Shown piece after piece: positions 8,668-17,720 of a DNA stretch of 57,657 bases. Location of the stretch: NCBI GenBank assembly GCA_011525685.1, contig WYBW01000012.1:1-57657 (forward strand), in the 5' to 3' direction. Source of the DNA: Verrucomicrobiia bacterium. GTDB taxonomy: Bacteria; Verrucomicrobiota; Verrucomicrobiia; Limisphaerales; JADLHS01. Below the pieces are notes generated by a model. It worked only from the letters and a program-made list of their open reading frames with translations, had not been told where the DNA came from and searched no databases. The position numbers were made by a program, and so were the translations under genes. Each line of letters starts with the position of its first letter. The first letter of the stretch is position 1.

Positions 8668-9347
8668 ATGACTTTTTTGGCAGCGACTACGCCCTGACGC
8701 CGGTGAACGTGCCGGGACTGATCCTTGGCCTGGTGCTGGCCTTTTTGGGCGGCCAGACGATTGCCTGGGTCTATATGTTCACGCACAGCGGCCTGTCTTA
8801 TTCGCGCTCTTTCGTCGGTTCGCTGCTGGTCATCCCGGTGGTCGTGGCCCTGGTGATGATGGTCTTGTCCAACAACCTGGTGACCGCGTTCGGCCTGATG
8901 GCGGTTTTTGCGATCGTGCGCTTCCGCAACATCCTGCGCGACACGCTGGACACCACCTACGTGCTGGCGGTCATCGTCATCGGCATGGCCTGTGGCACCA
9001 TGCGCTTTGCCACCGCAGTGCTGGGGTGCGTTCTCATCGCGCTCATCATGTTGTATCTGTGGTTCAGTTCGTTCGGCACCCGCCACCGCTACGATGTGAT
9101 TGTCAATCTACACTGGGCGCGTCCCCTGTCCGACCTGGCTGAGTTGCGGAAGTTGTTTCACCGGCACAGTCTGAAAAGCCTGTGCGCCAGTCAGCGCACC
9201 CACGACGCTTACGAAGGCGTGGATTTCTCGTATCGCCTGCTGTTGCGCGACCCCGAGCGGATGGATGAACTCTTGAGTGAATTGCGCTCCCTGCAAGGCG
9301 TGTCGCGCGTCACCGGGCTCAAAGCCGACGAGCAATCAGAAGTTTAA
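8664..9347 (+). CDS. DUF4956 membrane protein
   Basis: A 227-residue membrane protein with about four transmembrane helices in the first 135 residues (GLILGLVLAFLGGQTIAWVY, FVGSLLVIPVVVALVMMVL, FGLMAVFAIVRFRNILRDTL, then YVLAVIVIGMACG and AVLGCVLIALIMLYLWF) and a soluble C-terminal domain ending in a VSRVTGLKADEQ strand. AIVRFRNxLxDTxDTTYV is the DUF4956 hallmark. DUF4956 genes are regularly found next to VTC-domain genes; they may form the membrane part of a polyphosphate or phosphate-linked system, but no function is proven. Overlaps the VTC gene by 4 bp; the HlyD-like gene follows after 3 bp. Confidence 0.87.
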   Translation: MNDFFGSDYALTPVNVPGLILGLVLAFLGGQTIAWVYMFTHSGLSYSRSFVGSLLVIPVVVALVMMVLSNNLVTAFGLMAVFAIVRFRNILRDTLDTTYVLAVIVIGMACGTMRFATAVLGCVLIALIMLYLWFSSFGTRHRYDVIVNLHWARPLSDLAELRKLFHRHSLKSLCASQRTHDAYEGVDFSYRLLLRDPERMDELLSELRSLQGVSRVTGLKADEQSEV

Positions 9348-9350
9348 GCC

Positions 9351-10424
9351 ATGGAAAAACAGTCCACTCCCATTCCCCGACCGCTGGCCGAACGCTGGCG
9401 GGATGTCCGCCTCCGCCACGTGCCGGTGCTGGCGTATCTGGCCGGTATCGGCGCGGCGTTTTATCTTTGGAACCAGCACTGGACGCCCAGCAACTTCGTC
9501 GGCGAAGTCCAGGCCACCGTCGCAAACATTACCAGCGCGCAAGATGGCCGGCTGGGGAGTGTCGCGGTGCGGCAGTTTGACCGCGTGGCCAAAGGGCAGG
9601 TGTTGGGCCGGGTGACGGCTCAAACCCAGGACGCTGCGAACGCCAGCCTGGCCGCCATGCGTGCCGATTTGGAGATCATGCGCGGACGGATGATCCTGGA
9701 CCAGCATCGCAACGACCAAAACTACCAGCAACAACGGGTGGATTACCTGGAGCAGCGGGTGGAACTGGCCATCGCGCGGTCCAAACTCCGCTTTGCCCAG
9801 AATGAACTGGAACGCAACGAACGGTTGCGCGCCGAGAACATCGTGTCGCAGTTCGACTACGAACTGGCGCTGGACAATCGCGACGCCCTCGCCGCCGAGG
9901 TGCAGGAGCGTGAGGCGCTGGTGGCGGAAACCGGCAAGGTGCTGGAGTCCATCAAGCCTTCGGGACCGGCGACGCGCGACCCGCTCGTGCTCGATTCCAT
10001 TGACGAGGCCATCAAGGCCCAGGAAGAACAGCTCCGCGTAACCGCCGAAACGTTGCTTCGCTCACCGATAGACGGTGTCGTTACCAGGATCTACCGCAAC
10101 CCGGGGGAAAACATTACGGCTGGGGAAGCTCTGATCACGATCAGCGGCGAACGGGGCGAGAACATCATCGGCTTCCTGCGCCAGCCGCTGAGTTTCGAGC
10201 CGAAGGCCGGCGATGTCGTCCTCGTGCGCAGCCGCGGCAACCGGCAGCAGGTGGGCCAGGCCCGCATTGTCAAGGTTGGCGCCCGGCTCGAACTGTTCAC
10301 CCAGCCATTGCGCGTGCGCGGGTTCGACAGCTCGCAGGAACGCGGACTCCCGGTGTTGATTGATCTGCCGGAAGGCCTGCCGCTTTACCCCGGCGAACTG
10401 GTGGATTTGGTGCTGAAGAACTGA
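9351..10424 (+). CDS. HlyD-like membrane-fusion / adaptor protein
   Basis: A 357-residue protein with one N-terminal membrane helix (about residues 24-42), a split biotinyl-lipoyl-like domain (first half GRLGSVAVRQFDRVAKGQVL, second half LRSPIDGVVTRIYRNPGENI), and a central coiled-coil hairpin (about residues 90-200). This is the HlyD/EmrA layout, where the periplasmic part bridges an inner-membrane pump and an outer-membrane channel. No pump or TolC gene is beside it; instead it closes the VTC-DUF4956 operon, so its partner may be the DUF4956 protein. That pairing is inference. Confidence 0.85.
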   Translation: MEKQSTPIPRPLAERWRDVRLRHVPVLAYLAGIGAAFYLWNQHWTPSNFVGEVQATVANITSAQDGRLGSVAVRQFDRVAKGQVLGRVTAQTQDAANASLAAMRADLEIMRGRMILDQHRNDQNYQQQRVDYLEQRVELAIARSKLRFAQNELERNERLRAENIVSQFDYELALDNRDALAAEVQEREALVAETGKVLESIKPSGPATRDPLVLDSIDEAIKAQEEQLRVTAETLLRSPIDGVVTRIYRNPGENITAGEALITISGERGENIIGFLRQPLSFEPKAGDVVLVRSRGNRQQVGQARIVKVGARLELFTQPLRVRGFDSSQERGLPVLIDLPEGLPLYPGELVDLVLKN

Positions 10425-10445
10425 CCCGGGCGACTCGGGCTGGAG

Positions 10446-13400
10446 TTATTCCACTGCCCGCAACCGCATCAGCAAATCCTTGCTCTCCACGGTTTCGCCC
10501 ACTTGGACGAACACCTGTTCCACCACGCCGTCGCTCGGCGCGTAAATGGTGGTCTGCATTTTCATCGCCTCGAGGGTGAGAAGTTTGTCGCCCTTCGCGA
10601 CCTTGGCGCCGACGCCGGCCGTGAGCGCCGTGACCAGGCCGGGAATGGGTGCGCCGATTTGTGACGGCTCGGCGGGGTCCGCTTTCACGCGCGGCTTGAC
10701 CTTGGGTTGCACGGATCGGTCCGGGATGCTGATCTGGCGCGGCATGCCGTTCAGCTCGAACAACACCGAGCGTTTGCCTTCGGCGTCCACGGGGCTGAGG
10801 TTGACCAGGCGGATGAACAGGGTTTTGCCCTCCTCGATCTCCACCGAAATTTCTTCGCCGACTTTCATCCCGTAGAAGAACGCGGTGGTGGGCAGCACCG
10901 ACAGGTCGCCGTACTCCCGGATTTTGCGCGCGAAGTCGTTGAACACCTCGGGATACATCACGTAGCTGTAAACGTCGTCGAGCGTCGCTTCGTGCTTGAG
11001 GCGCGCCTCGAGTTCGCCCTGAACCTTTTTCAAGTTGAGCGGTTTCAGAGAGGCGCCGGGCCGCCCGCGGATGGGCTTGCGGTTGCCGAGGACCACGTGC
11101 TGGAGCTTCTTGGGCCAGCCACCCAGCGGATGCCCCAGGCCGCCGCGCAACATGTCAATGACCGATTCGGGAAACGGTGTGCCGCCGGGCTCCAGGTTGA
11201 GCACGTCCGCGGGTTTGATGCCGTGCGTGATGAGAAACATGGTCATGTCGCCCACCACCTTGCTGCTCGGGGTGACTTTGACGATGTCGCCGAACAGCAG
11301 GTTCACCTCCGCGTAAGTGCGGGCGATTTCCGGCCAGTGATGCAGGATGCCCATGCTACGGGCCTGTTCCTTGAGATTGGTGAACTGGCCGCCGGGCATT
11401 TCATGCAGATAGACTTCGGCGCTGCCGGTCTTGGGCGCGGTGTCGAACGGCGCGTAATAATCGCGCGCCAGTTCCCAGTAGTCCGAAAACTCGTTCAGGG
11501 CGTTCAAATCCAACCCCGTGTCGCGCTTCGTGCGTTGCAGCGCGGCGACCACCGAATTCAGGTTCGGCTGGCTGGTCGAACCGGACATCGAAGCGATGGC
11601 GAGGTCCACCGCGTCCACGCCGGCCGCCGCCGCCTCCAGCACCGAGGCCGCGGCGATGCCGCTGGCATCGTGCGTGTGGAAATGCACGGGAATGCCGATC
11701 TCCTCCTTCAATGCCTTGACCAGTTTGTAGGCCGCGGCGGGGCGACACAGCCCAGCCATGTCTTTGATCGCCAGGACATGCGCCCCCATGCGTTCCAGTT
11801 CCCTGGCCAGCTTGAGGTAATACTTGAGCGAGTACTTCTTGCGCGCCGGATCGAGAATGTTGCCCGTGTAACAGATTGCCGCTTCGCAAATCGCATGGGT
11901 TTCCTGCACCGCCTCCATCGCCACCTTGAGGTTGGGAAGGTAATTGAGTGAATCGAAGATGCGAAAAATGTCCATGCCGCACTCGGCGGCGTGCTTGACA
12001 AAACCGGCGACGGCGTTGTCCGGATAATTGGAATAACCCACCGCGTTCGAGCCGCGAAAGAGCATCTGGAAACAGATGTTCGGGATTTTCTGCCGGAGAT
12101 CGCGCAGCCGTTTCCACGGGTCTTCGTGCAAAAACCGCAGCGCCGTGTCGAACGTCGCGCCGCCCCACATCTCCAAGCTGAACAGATTTGACATCCGCCT
12201 GGCCATCGCATCCGCCACGGCGAGCATATCATACGTCCGCAGGCGCGTGGCAAAGAGCGATTGGTGCGCGTCCCGAAACGTCGTGTCCGTGACCAGCAAT
12301 GCCTTCTGTTTGAGCATCCATTGCGCAAACTTCCTCGGCCCCAATTTCAACAACAACTGTCGCGTGCCCTCCGGCGGCGGCTGCTTGCGGTCGCACGCCG
12401 GCGATTTCGCCGGGTCGAACGGTTCGGTGGCGACATAACCTTTGGCCTGGGGATTGCCGTTCACGGTCACGTCTCCGATGAAGTTCAGAAGCTTGGTGGC
12501 CCGGTCGCGCCGGTGTTTGAGCTTGAACAGCTCGGGCGTGGTGTCAATCAGCGTGGTCGTCGCCTGACCCGAGCGAAAGATCGGATTGTGGATGACGTTT
12601 TCAAGAAACGGGATGTTCGTCTTGACACCCCGGATGCGGAACTCGCGCAAGGCGCGGTCCATGCGCGCCAGGGCCGATTCAAAGGACCGGCTGTAGGCGG
12701 TCAGCTTGACCAGCAGCGAATCGTAAAAGGGCGTGATGACCGCGCCGGCGTAACCCATGCCGCCGTCCAGCCGGACCCCGAAACCGCCGGAGGACCGGTA
12801 GGTGAGCACCCGGCCGTAATCCGGCTGAAACTTGTTCTCCGGATCCTCGGTGGTGATGCGGCATTGTACCGCATAACCATTGCGGGCCACGTCGGCCTGA
12901 TGCGGGATGCCCACCTCCTCGCCATGCATCGGCCGGTCGTCGGCGATCAGGATTTGCGCCCGCACCAGGTCCACTCCGGTGATCACCTCCGTCACCGTGT
13001 GTTCCACCTGGATGCGCGGGTTCATCTCGATGAAAAACCATTCCTTCGTCTCCAGATCGTAAAGAAACTCGACCGTGCCGGCGTTGTCGTAGTGGACCGC
13101 CTGACACAACCGCACCGCCGCGTCGCACAACTCGACCCGCACCCGCTCATCCACGCCCACCGACGGGGCGATTTCGATGACCTTCTGATGCCGGCGCTGC
13201 ACCGAGCAATCGCGTTCATGCAGATGAATCACGTTGCCGTGGCGGTCGCCCAGAATCTGCACCTCGATGTGTTTCGCGCGGGGAATGTAGCGCTCGAGGA
13301 ACACCGCCGGATTGCCAAACGCTCGTCCCGCCTCTCCCTGCGCCTCATCCAGCAAATCGGCCAGGTCGCCCGGTTTGTTCACCACGCGCATCCCACGCCC

Positions 13401-13946
13401 GCCACCTCCGAACGCCGCCTTGATGATCAACGGGAATCCAATCTCCCTGGCAATCTTCAACGCCTTGGCGCGGTCTTCGATGGGATCCTCCGTTCCGGGC
13501 AGCGTGGGCACGCCCACCTTTTGCGCCAGCGCACGCGCGGCAGTCTTGTCGCCCATCATCCGCAGCAACTCCACTCGCGGCCCGATGAAAGTGATCCCGG
13601 CGTCGGCGCAGGCTTGGGCGAAGTCGGCGTTTTCGGACAGAAAACCGTAACCAGGGTGAATCATGCTCACGCCCTTCTCCCTGGCCAGCGCGATGATCCC
13701 CGGAATGTCCAGATACGCGCCCACCGGCCCTTTGCCCTCGCCGACCAGATAGGCCTCGTCCGCCTTGAACCGATGGATCGCCAGCCGGTCTTCCTGCGCG
13801 TAAATCGCCACGGTGCGGAAGCCCAGCTCCGTCGCCGCCCGAAACACGCGAATGGCGATTTCGCTGCGGTTGGCGACCATCAATTTCCGTGCGGGCGGCG
13901 CGCTCTGGCCTTCTGGCAGGCTCGCTTCTGACGCGGCTGAACTCAT
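10446..13946 (-). CDS. pyc: Pyruvate carboxylase
   Basis: A 1166-residue single-chain enzyme, the usual length. It makes oxaloacetate from pyruvate, bicarbonate and ATP, feeding the TCA cycle and gluconeogenesis. Order of domains: biotin carboxylase (about 20-470; KLMVANRSEIAIRVFRA, the ATP-grasp loop FGGGGRGMRVV and the ERDCSVQRRHQKVIE block), carboxyltransferase TIM barrel (about 550-830; DTTFRDAHQSLFATRLRT, CPF-like metal site region, FHTHDASGIAAAS), PYC/OADA linker domain, and a C-terminal biotinyl domain with the acceptor Lys1129 in EAMKMQT. It faces the HlyD gene, 21 bp between stops. No frameshift is seen. Confidence 0.97.
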   Translation of the reverse strand: MSSAASEASLPEGQSAPPARKLMVANRSEIAIRVFRAATELGFRTVAIYAQEDRLAIHRFKADEAYLVGEGKGPVGAYLDIPGIIALAREKGVSMIHPGYGFLSENADFAQACADAGITFIGPRVELLRMMGDKTAARALAQKVGVPTLPGTEDPIEDRAKALKIAREIGFPLIIKAAFGGGGRGMRVVNKPGDLADLLDEAQGEAGRAFGNPAVFLERYIPRAKHIEVQILGDRHGNVIHLHERDCSVQRRHQKVIEIAPSVGVDERVRVELCDAAVRLCQAVHYDNAGTVEFLYDLETKEWFFIEMNPRIQVEHTVTEVITGVDLVRAQILIADDRPMHGEEVGIPHQADVARNGYAVQCRITTEDPENKFQPDYGRVLTYRSSGGFGVRLDGGMGYAGAVITPFYDSLLVKLTAYSRSFESALARMDRALREFRIRGVKTNIPFLENVIHNPIFRSGQATTTLIDTTPELFKLKHRRDRATKLLNFIGDVTVNGNPQAKGYVATEPFDPAKSPACDRKQPPPEGTRQLLLKLGPRKFAQWMLKQKALLVTDTTFRDAHQSLFATRLRTYDMLAVADAMARRMSNLFSLEMWGGATFDTALRFLHEDPWKRLRDLRQKIPNICFQMLFRGSNAVGYSNYPDNAVAGFVKHAAECGMDIFRIFDSLNYLPNLKVAMEAVQETHAICEAAICYTGNILDPARKKYSLKYYLKLARELERMGAHVLAIKDMAGLCRPAAAYKLVKALKEEIGIPVHFHTHDASGIAAASVLEAAAAGVDAVDLAIASMSGSTSQPNLNSVVAALQRTKRDTGLDLNALNEFSDYWELARDYYAPFDTAPKTGSAEVYLHEMPGGQFTNLKEQARSMGILHHWPEIARTYAEVNLLFGDIVKVTPSSKVVGDMTMFLITHGIKPADVLNLEPGGTPFPESVIDMLRGGLGHPLGGWPKKLQHVVLGNRKPIRGRPGASLKPLNLKKVQGELEARLKHEATLDDVYSYVMYPEVFNDFARKIREYGDLSVLPTTAFFYGMKVGEEISVEIEEGKTLFIRLVNLSPVDAEGKRSVLFELNGMPRQISIPDRSVQPKVKPRVKADPAEPSQIGAPIPGLVTALTAGVGAKVAKGDKLLTLEAMKMQTTIYAPSDGVVEQVFVQVGETVESKDLLMRLRAVE

Positions 13947-14353
13947 AGTTTATCGGGCGGAAAGAACACCAAACCATCATCGCCAAAGCAATGATGGAAT
14001 GAGCGGGCTGCTCGAAGCTTGGTGAAACGCTTCGCGCTGCGACAAGTAGCGCCCCGTGGAGCGGTGCCGCTTGCGGTTTCGACACTTGGCTTCGCCCGCT
14101 AAACCCGGACGGGGTTGTCCCAGCACGACAGCCGTTACCAGAGGGTTGAACTGCCAGCTTCTTCTCGCGGCGGAAACACGCGGGCGGACTGGAGGTGTGC
14201 TCCGGTGTCAGGACCCGAACCGACCAGAGTGGCACGTCCCGGGCCAGCGGTTTGTCGTCAAAAATCACGGCAAGCAGACCGGCAAAAATTTGAATTCACT
14301 ATTTTGGCCTGAAGTCTCATCATCACCGAAATGTCGGTTGAACCAACGCAAGT
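13947..14353. other. Gap between divergent pyc and ThuA genes, with repeat copy
   Basis: No gene is supported. Bases 14031-14080 are the second copy, in reverse orientation, of the dispersed repeat first seen at 388-430. The remainder should hold the promoters of pyc (leftward) and the ThuA gene (rightward), but I could not pick out clear hexamers. Confidence 0.45.
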
Positions 14354-15259
14354 ATGAAAACCAAGAATCCACTGCCTCGCCTGCCTAAGTGGCGCCACGC
14401 GCTGGCGCTGGCCCTAACGCCTCTTCTCCTTTGTGGCTGGAACATCGAAGCCGCGCCGAAGAAAGTCCTGGTGGTTACCACCACCCTCGGCTTCCGTCAC
14501 AGTTCGATCCCGACCGCGGAAAAGGTCATCGGCGACCTGGCCAAAAGCAGCGGGGCTTTCACGGTGGATTACGCGAGGGTCGAGCCGACCGATCCGCAAT
14601 ACCGCGGCGCCGACGGCAAGCCGGACAAGGCGAAAGTGGATGCCGCCATCAAGGAGGTCATCGGCGCCACGATGAGTCCCGCGGCCCTCAAGAATTACGA
14701 CGCGGTGATCTTCGCCAATACCACCGGCGATCTGCCGATTCCCGACAAGCAGGCGTTCTTGGACTGGATCCGGTCCGGCAAGGGCTTCGTGGGGATGCAC
14801 TCGGCCACGGACACGTTCCACGGTTACCCGCCGTTCATCGAAATGATCGGTGGCGAGTTCAAGAGCCACGGCGCGCAGGTCGAAGTCGAGGCCATCAATC
14901 AGGACAAGGAGTGTCCCGCCTGCCGTCACCTGGGGGATACCTGGACGATTTTTGACGAGATTTATCTCTTCAAGAATTTCGACCGTTCCAAGGTGCATGG
15001 CCTGCTCACGCTCGACAAGCATCCCAACGACAAGACGCCGGGGGATTATCCCATTGCCTGGATCAAGGAATACGGTCAGGGCCGGGTGTTCTACACGTCG
15101 CTCGGTCATCGCGAAGACGTCTGGGATCCGGACTGGAAGGGGCAGCGCAAGAATTCCGAGGAAATCGCCCGGCAGTATCAGCAGCACATTCTGGGCGGTA
15201 TCAAGTGGGCTTTGGGCTTGGAAAAGGCCGATGCCAGGCCACAAGTGCCGGTTCAATGA
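14354..15259 (+). CDS. Secreted ThuA-domain protein
   Basis: A 301-residue protein with an N-terminal signal peptide (basic start, HALALALTPLLLCGW, cleavage likely near AAPKK) and a ThuA fold: KVLVVTTTLGFRHSSIPTA, NYDAVIFANTTGDLP, GKGFVGMHSATDTFHGYP, FEIGGEFKSH-type GGEFKSHG, and YGQGRVFYTSLGHREDVW. ThuA proteins are glutamine-amidotransferase-like and have been linked to trehalose or other sugar use; in Verrucomicrobiota and Planctomycetota secreted versions are common next to dehydrogenases. The following gene is a TAT-exported Gfo/Idh/MocA protein 81 bp downstream, so both probably act on a carbohydrate in the periplasm. The exact reaction is unknown. Confidence 0.88.
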   Translation: MKTKNPLPRLPKWRHALALALTPLLLCGWNIEAAPKKVLVVTTTLGFRHSSIPTAEKVIGDLAKSSGAFTVDYARVEPTDPQYRGADGKPDKAKVDAAIKEVIGATMSPAALKNYDAVIFANTTGDLPIPDKQAFLDWIRSGKGFVGMHSATDTFHGYPPFIEMIGGEFKSHGAQVEVEAINQDKECPACRHLGDTWTIFDEIYLFKNFDRSKVHGLLTLDKHPNDKTPGDYPIAWIKEYGQGRVFYTSLGHREDVWDPDWKGQRKNSEEIARQYQQHILGGIKWALGLEKADARPQVPVQ

Positions 15260-15340
15260 TTTGCGGACAGGCCAACAGAGAGCAAACTTCCAACAAGAAA
15301 AGTATAGCCTTCCGCCCGGGTCGCGGAACAAAATAACAAA

Positions 15341-16783
15341 ATGAGTGCGCAGAACGACATTGCCGGAGTCAACCGGCGCGACTTCCTCAAAGGCAGTTCC
15401 TTTGCCACGCTCATGACGATGCTCGGCGGCGTCCGGCTCCTGGCCCAAGCCACGCCGGAAGCGCCGGCCGAACCCAAACCTCCCGGCCCGGCGGTCAAGG
15501 TCGGCATCATCGGTCTGGGACCGCAGGGACGCGACATCCTCGATCAGCTTGGCCGCCTGCCGCAGGATGAAACCCACGCGGAAGTGGCCGCCATTTGCGA
15601 CACCTACGCGCCGATGGTGCGCCGCAGTTCCAGCAAGGCGCCGGGCGCGGCCCAGGTGGCCGATTACAAGGCCATCCTCGATAACAAGGCCATCCAGGCG
15701 GTCATCATCGCCACCCCGACTCACCTGCACAAAGACATTGCCGTGGCGGCGTTGCAGGCGGGCAAGCATGTCTATTGCGAGATGCCGCTGGCGCACACCA
15801 TGGAAGACGCCCGGGCTATCGCGCTGGCCGCCAAGAACGCGGTCGGCCGGGTGTTCCAAGCCGGACTGCAAATGCGGAGCGACCCGCAACGGCACTGGTT
15901 GATGCCCTTCATCCGTTCCGGGGCATTGGGCAAGCCCATCATGGCTCGCGCCCAGTCGCACAAAAAGCACAGTTGGCGTTCCACCTCGCCCAATCCCGAG
16001 TACGAGAAGGCTTCCAACTGGCGATTGAACAAGGCGACATCGCTCGGGCTGGCTGGCGAGATTGGCATTCACCAGATTGACCAGGCCGGCTGGCTGTTCG
16101 TCAACGGATTGCCCACTGCCGTGACCGGCTTCGGCTCGATCAACCACCACAAGGACGGCCGCGACGTGGCGGACACGATTCATCTGACCGTGGAATTTCC
16201 TTCCGACGTGCGACTGGCGTATTCCTGCACCCTGGCCAGTTCGTTCGATGCCGAGCACGAGCTGTATTACGGCAGCGAGGCCACCACGTTGATCCGCGAT
16301 TTTCCGACCAGCGCCTGGATGTTCAAGGAAGCCGACGCGGCCCTACTGGGCTGGGAGGTGTATGCCCGGCGGGATGCGTTCCACAACGAAACCGGCATCG
16401 CCCTGGTCGCCGGCGCCAGCAAACAGGCCGCCCTCGGCGGTGAAGGCGCGGCCGCTTCGGCCTTCCCGCTGTCGCCGCTGTATTACGCGCTTCAGTCGTT
16501 CGTGACCAACTGCCAGGAAACCGAGGACGCCATCGAGAACTTCACCGACTCGGGGTTTGACGCGAGCGACAAGGCCGCGCTTGGGCAGTTCATCGCTTCC
16601 ACGCTGAACCGCGAGATTCCCAGCAGCACCGACCCGACACCGCGCGCCAAACAGAGCGCGCTCCAAAACATCCCACGCCACGACGCCGGTTACGCGGCGA
16701 CGGTGGTGGCCATCAAGGCCAACGAAGCCGTCACCCGCGGTACCCGCATCGAACTCAAGAAGGAGTGGCTCGAACTAACCTAG
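15341..16783 (+). CDS. TAT-exported Gfo/Idh/MocA oxidoreductase
   Basis: A 480-residue protein with a twin-arginine signal (NRRDFLKGSS, Arg12-Arg13) and the NAD(P)-binding Rossmann start VKVGIIGLGPQGRDILDQL. The catalytic-region motif that usually reads EKPL is EMPLAHTMEDARAI here (CEMPLAHT after GKHVY), a known variation in exported PVC members. GEIGIHQIDQAGWLFVNGLP is the second conserved region, with the usual catalytic His. The family oxidises or epimerises sugars, some members being glycoside hydrolases. Transport in folded form with bound cofactor explains the TAT signal. It follows the ThuA gene and precedes the YceI-like gene. Confidence 0.9.
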   Translation: MSAQNDIAGVNRRDFLKGSSFATLMTMLGGVRLLAQATPEAPAEPKPPGPAVKVGIIGLGPQGRDILDQLGRLPQDETHAEVAAICDTYAPMVRRSSSKAPGAAQVADYKAILDNKAIQAVIIATPTHLHKDIAVAALQAGKHVYCEMPLAHTMEDARAIALAAKNAVGRVFQAGLQMRSDPQRHWLMPFIRSGALGKPIMARAQSHKKHSWRSTSPNPEYEKASNWRLNKATSLGLAGEIGIHQIDQAGWLFVNGLPTAVTGFGSINHHKDGRDVADTIHLTVEFPSDVRLAYSCTLASSFDAEHELYYGSEATTLIRDFPTSAWMFKEADAALLGWEVYARRDAFHNETGIALVAGASKQAALGGEGAAASAFPLSPLYYALQSFVTNCQETEDAIENFTDSGFDASDKAALGQFIASTLNREIPSSTDPTPRAKQSALQNIPRHDAGYAATVVAIKANEAVTRGTRIELKKEWLELT

Positions 16784-16813
16784 CTTTTGCCCGTATCACC
16801 CTTAGATACCAAC

Positions 16814-17623
16814 ATGAAAACGAACCTGATGAAACTCTTTGTGAAACCTCAACTCTTGGCGAGTCTCCTCGTCCTGTCCCTGTTGTTCGCCTGCAAACCC
16901 AAGGACCAACCCGCTGCGGAGGCGGAAACCGATCTCGCGCCGGCGGCAGAGACCGCCGCGGCCGCTCCCGCTGCGCCTGCCGCTCCCGCCACACCCGCTG
17001 CGGAAGCGGCGCCGGCCACGCCCGCCGCGCCCGCGGCGCCCGCCGCCGCTCCCACAGTGGCGGCCGGCATGATCCGTTACGACGCACTACCCACCGGCAG
17101 CAAGACCAAGATCGAAGGCACCTCCACGCTCAAGGACTGGAGCATGGAGAGCATCATCATCGGCGGGTTCATCGAGGCGGACGCCGGTTTCCCCGAGTCG
17201 GCCCTCACCAATCCCGAGGCCGCCAAGCCGAAAGTGGAGGTGTTCATGCCGGTGCGCTCGTTCAAAAGTTACGCCAAGAAGATGGACGAGGTGATGCAGG
17301 AGCACATGAACGAAGCCAAGTTCAAGCGCATCGAATACAAGCTCACCGAGTTGAAACCCAAGTCCCCCGCCGGCAGCACCGGCGCCTTGCAGTTCGAGGC
17401 TGTGGGCTCGCTCACCATCTCCGGCACCACCAAGGATCACACCATGCCGGTGACCATCCAGAAGACCGATGGCAAAATGAAGGTCACCGGCAAGTCCACG
17501 CTCAAGATGACCGACTTCGGCGTCAAACCGCCCGCCCCGACGATTCTGGGCATGCCGACCATCAAGGCGGGTGATGAAATCACGATCACCTTCGAGTGGT
17601 TGAGCGCGGCCAAGGCGCAATAA
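16814..17623 (+). CDS. YceI-like lipoprotein with Ala/Pro linker
   Basis: A 269-residue protein. The signal ends in LLFAC (lipid-modified Cys27), followed by a roughly 55-residue Ala/Pro/Glu linker, then a YceI-type lipocalin-like barrel: STLKDWSMESIIIGGFIE, KVEVFMPVRSFKSYAKKMDE, then LTISGTTKDHTMPVTI and STLKMTDFGVKPP. YceI proteins bind isoprenoid or other amphiphilic molecules; the physiological ligand here is unknown. Start ATG 16814 is chosen because it leads directly into the signal peptide; the frame is open 9 codons farther upstream. It lies 30 bp after the oxidoreductase and is followed by a strong terminator, so it is probably the last gene of that unit. Confidence 0.87.
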   Translation: MKTNLMKLFVKPQLLASLLVLSLLFACKPKDQPAAEAETDLAPAAETAAAAPAAPAAPATPAAEAAPATPAAPAAPAAAPTVAAGMIRYDALPTGSKTKIEGTSTLKDWSMESIIIGGFIEADAGFPESALTNPEAAKPKVEVFMPVRSFKSYAKKMDEVMQEHMNEAKFKRIEYKLTELKPKSPAGSTGALQFEAVGSLTISGTTKDHTMPVTIQKTDGKMKVTGKSTLKMTDFGVKPPAPTILGMPTIKAGDEITITFEWLSAAKAQ

Positions 17624-17636
17624 GACCTGTCCAAAG

Positions 17637-17699
17637 CACCCAAACACCCAATCTCCCAAACAGTCGGCACGATTCCTTGGGTGTTTGGGTGTTTTTTTT
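17637..17699 (+). terminator. Strong intrinsic terminator
   Basis: CACCCAAACACCCAA (17637-17651) pairs perfectly with TTGGGTGTTTGGGTG (17677-17691), a 15-bp stem with a 25-nt loop, directly followed by eight T residues (17692-17699). It lies 13 bp after the YceI-like gene stop and ends that rightward transcription unit ahead of the convergent CBM9-like gene. Confidence 0.92.
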
Positions 17700-17720
17700 C
17701 GCGGGACGGCTTACCCGCGC

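Noticed and set aside
12261..13931. 556-codon open frame opposite pyruvate carboxylase
   Set aside because: It mirrors a certain gene and has the His/Arg-rich composition of an antisense frame.
14414..16258. 614-codon minus-strand frame across the ThuA and oxidoreductase genes
   Set aside because: The plus-strand genes carry signal peptides and conserved motifs; the opposite frame spans the gap between them and has none.
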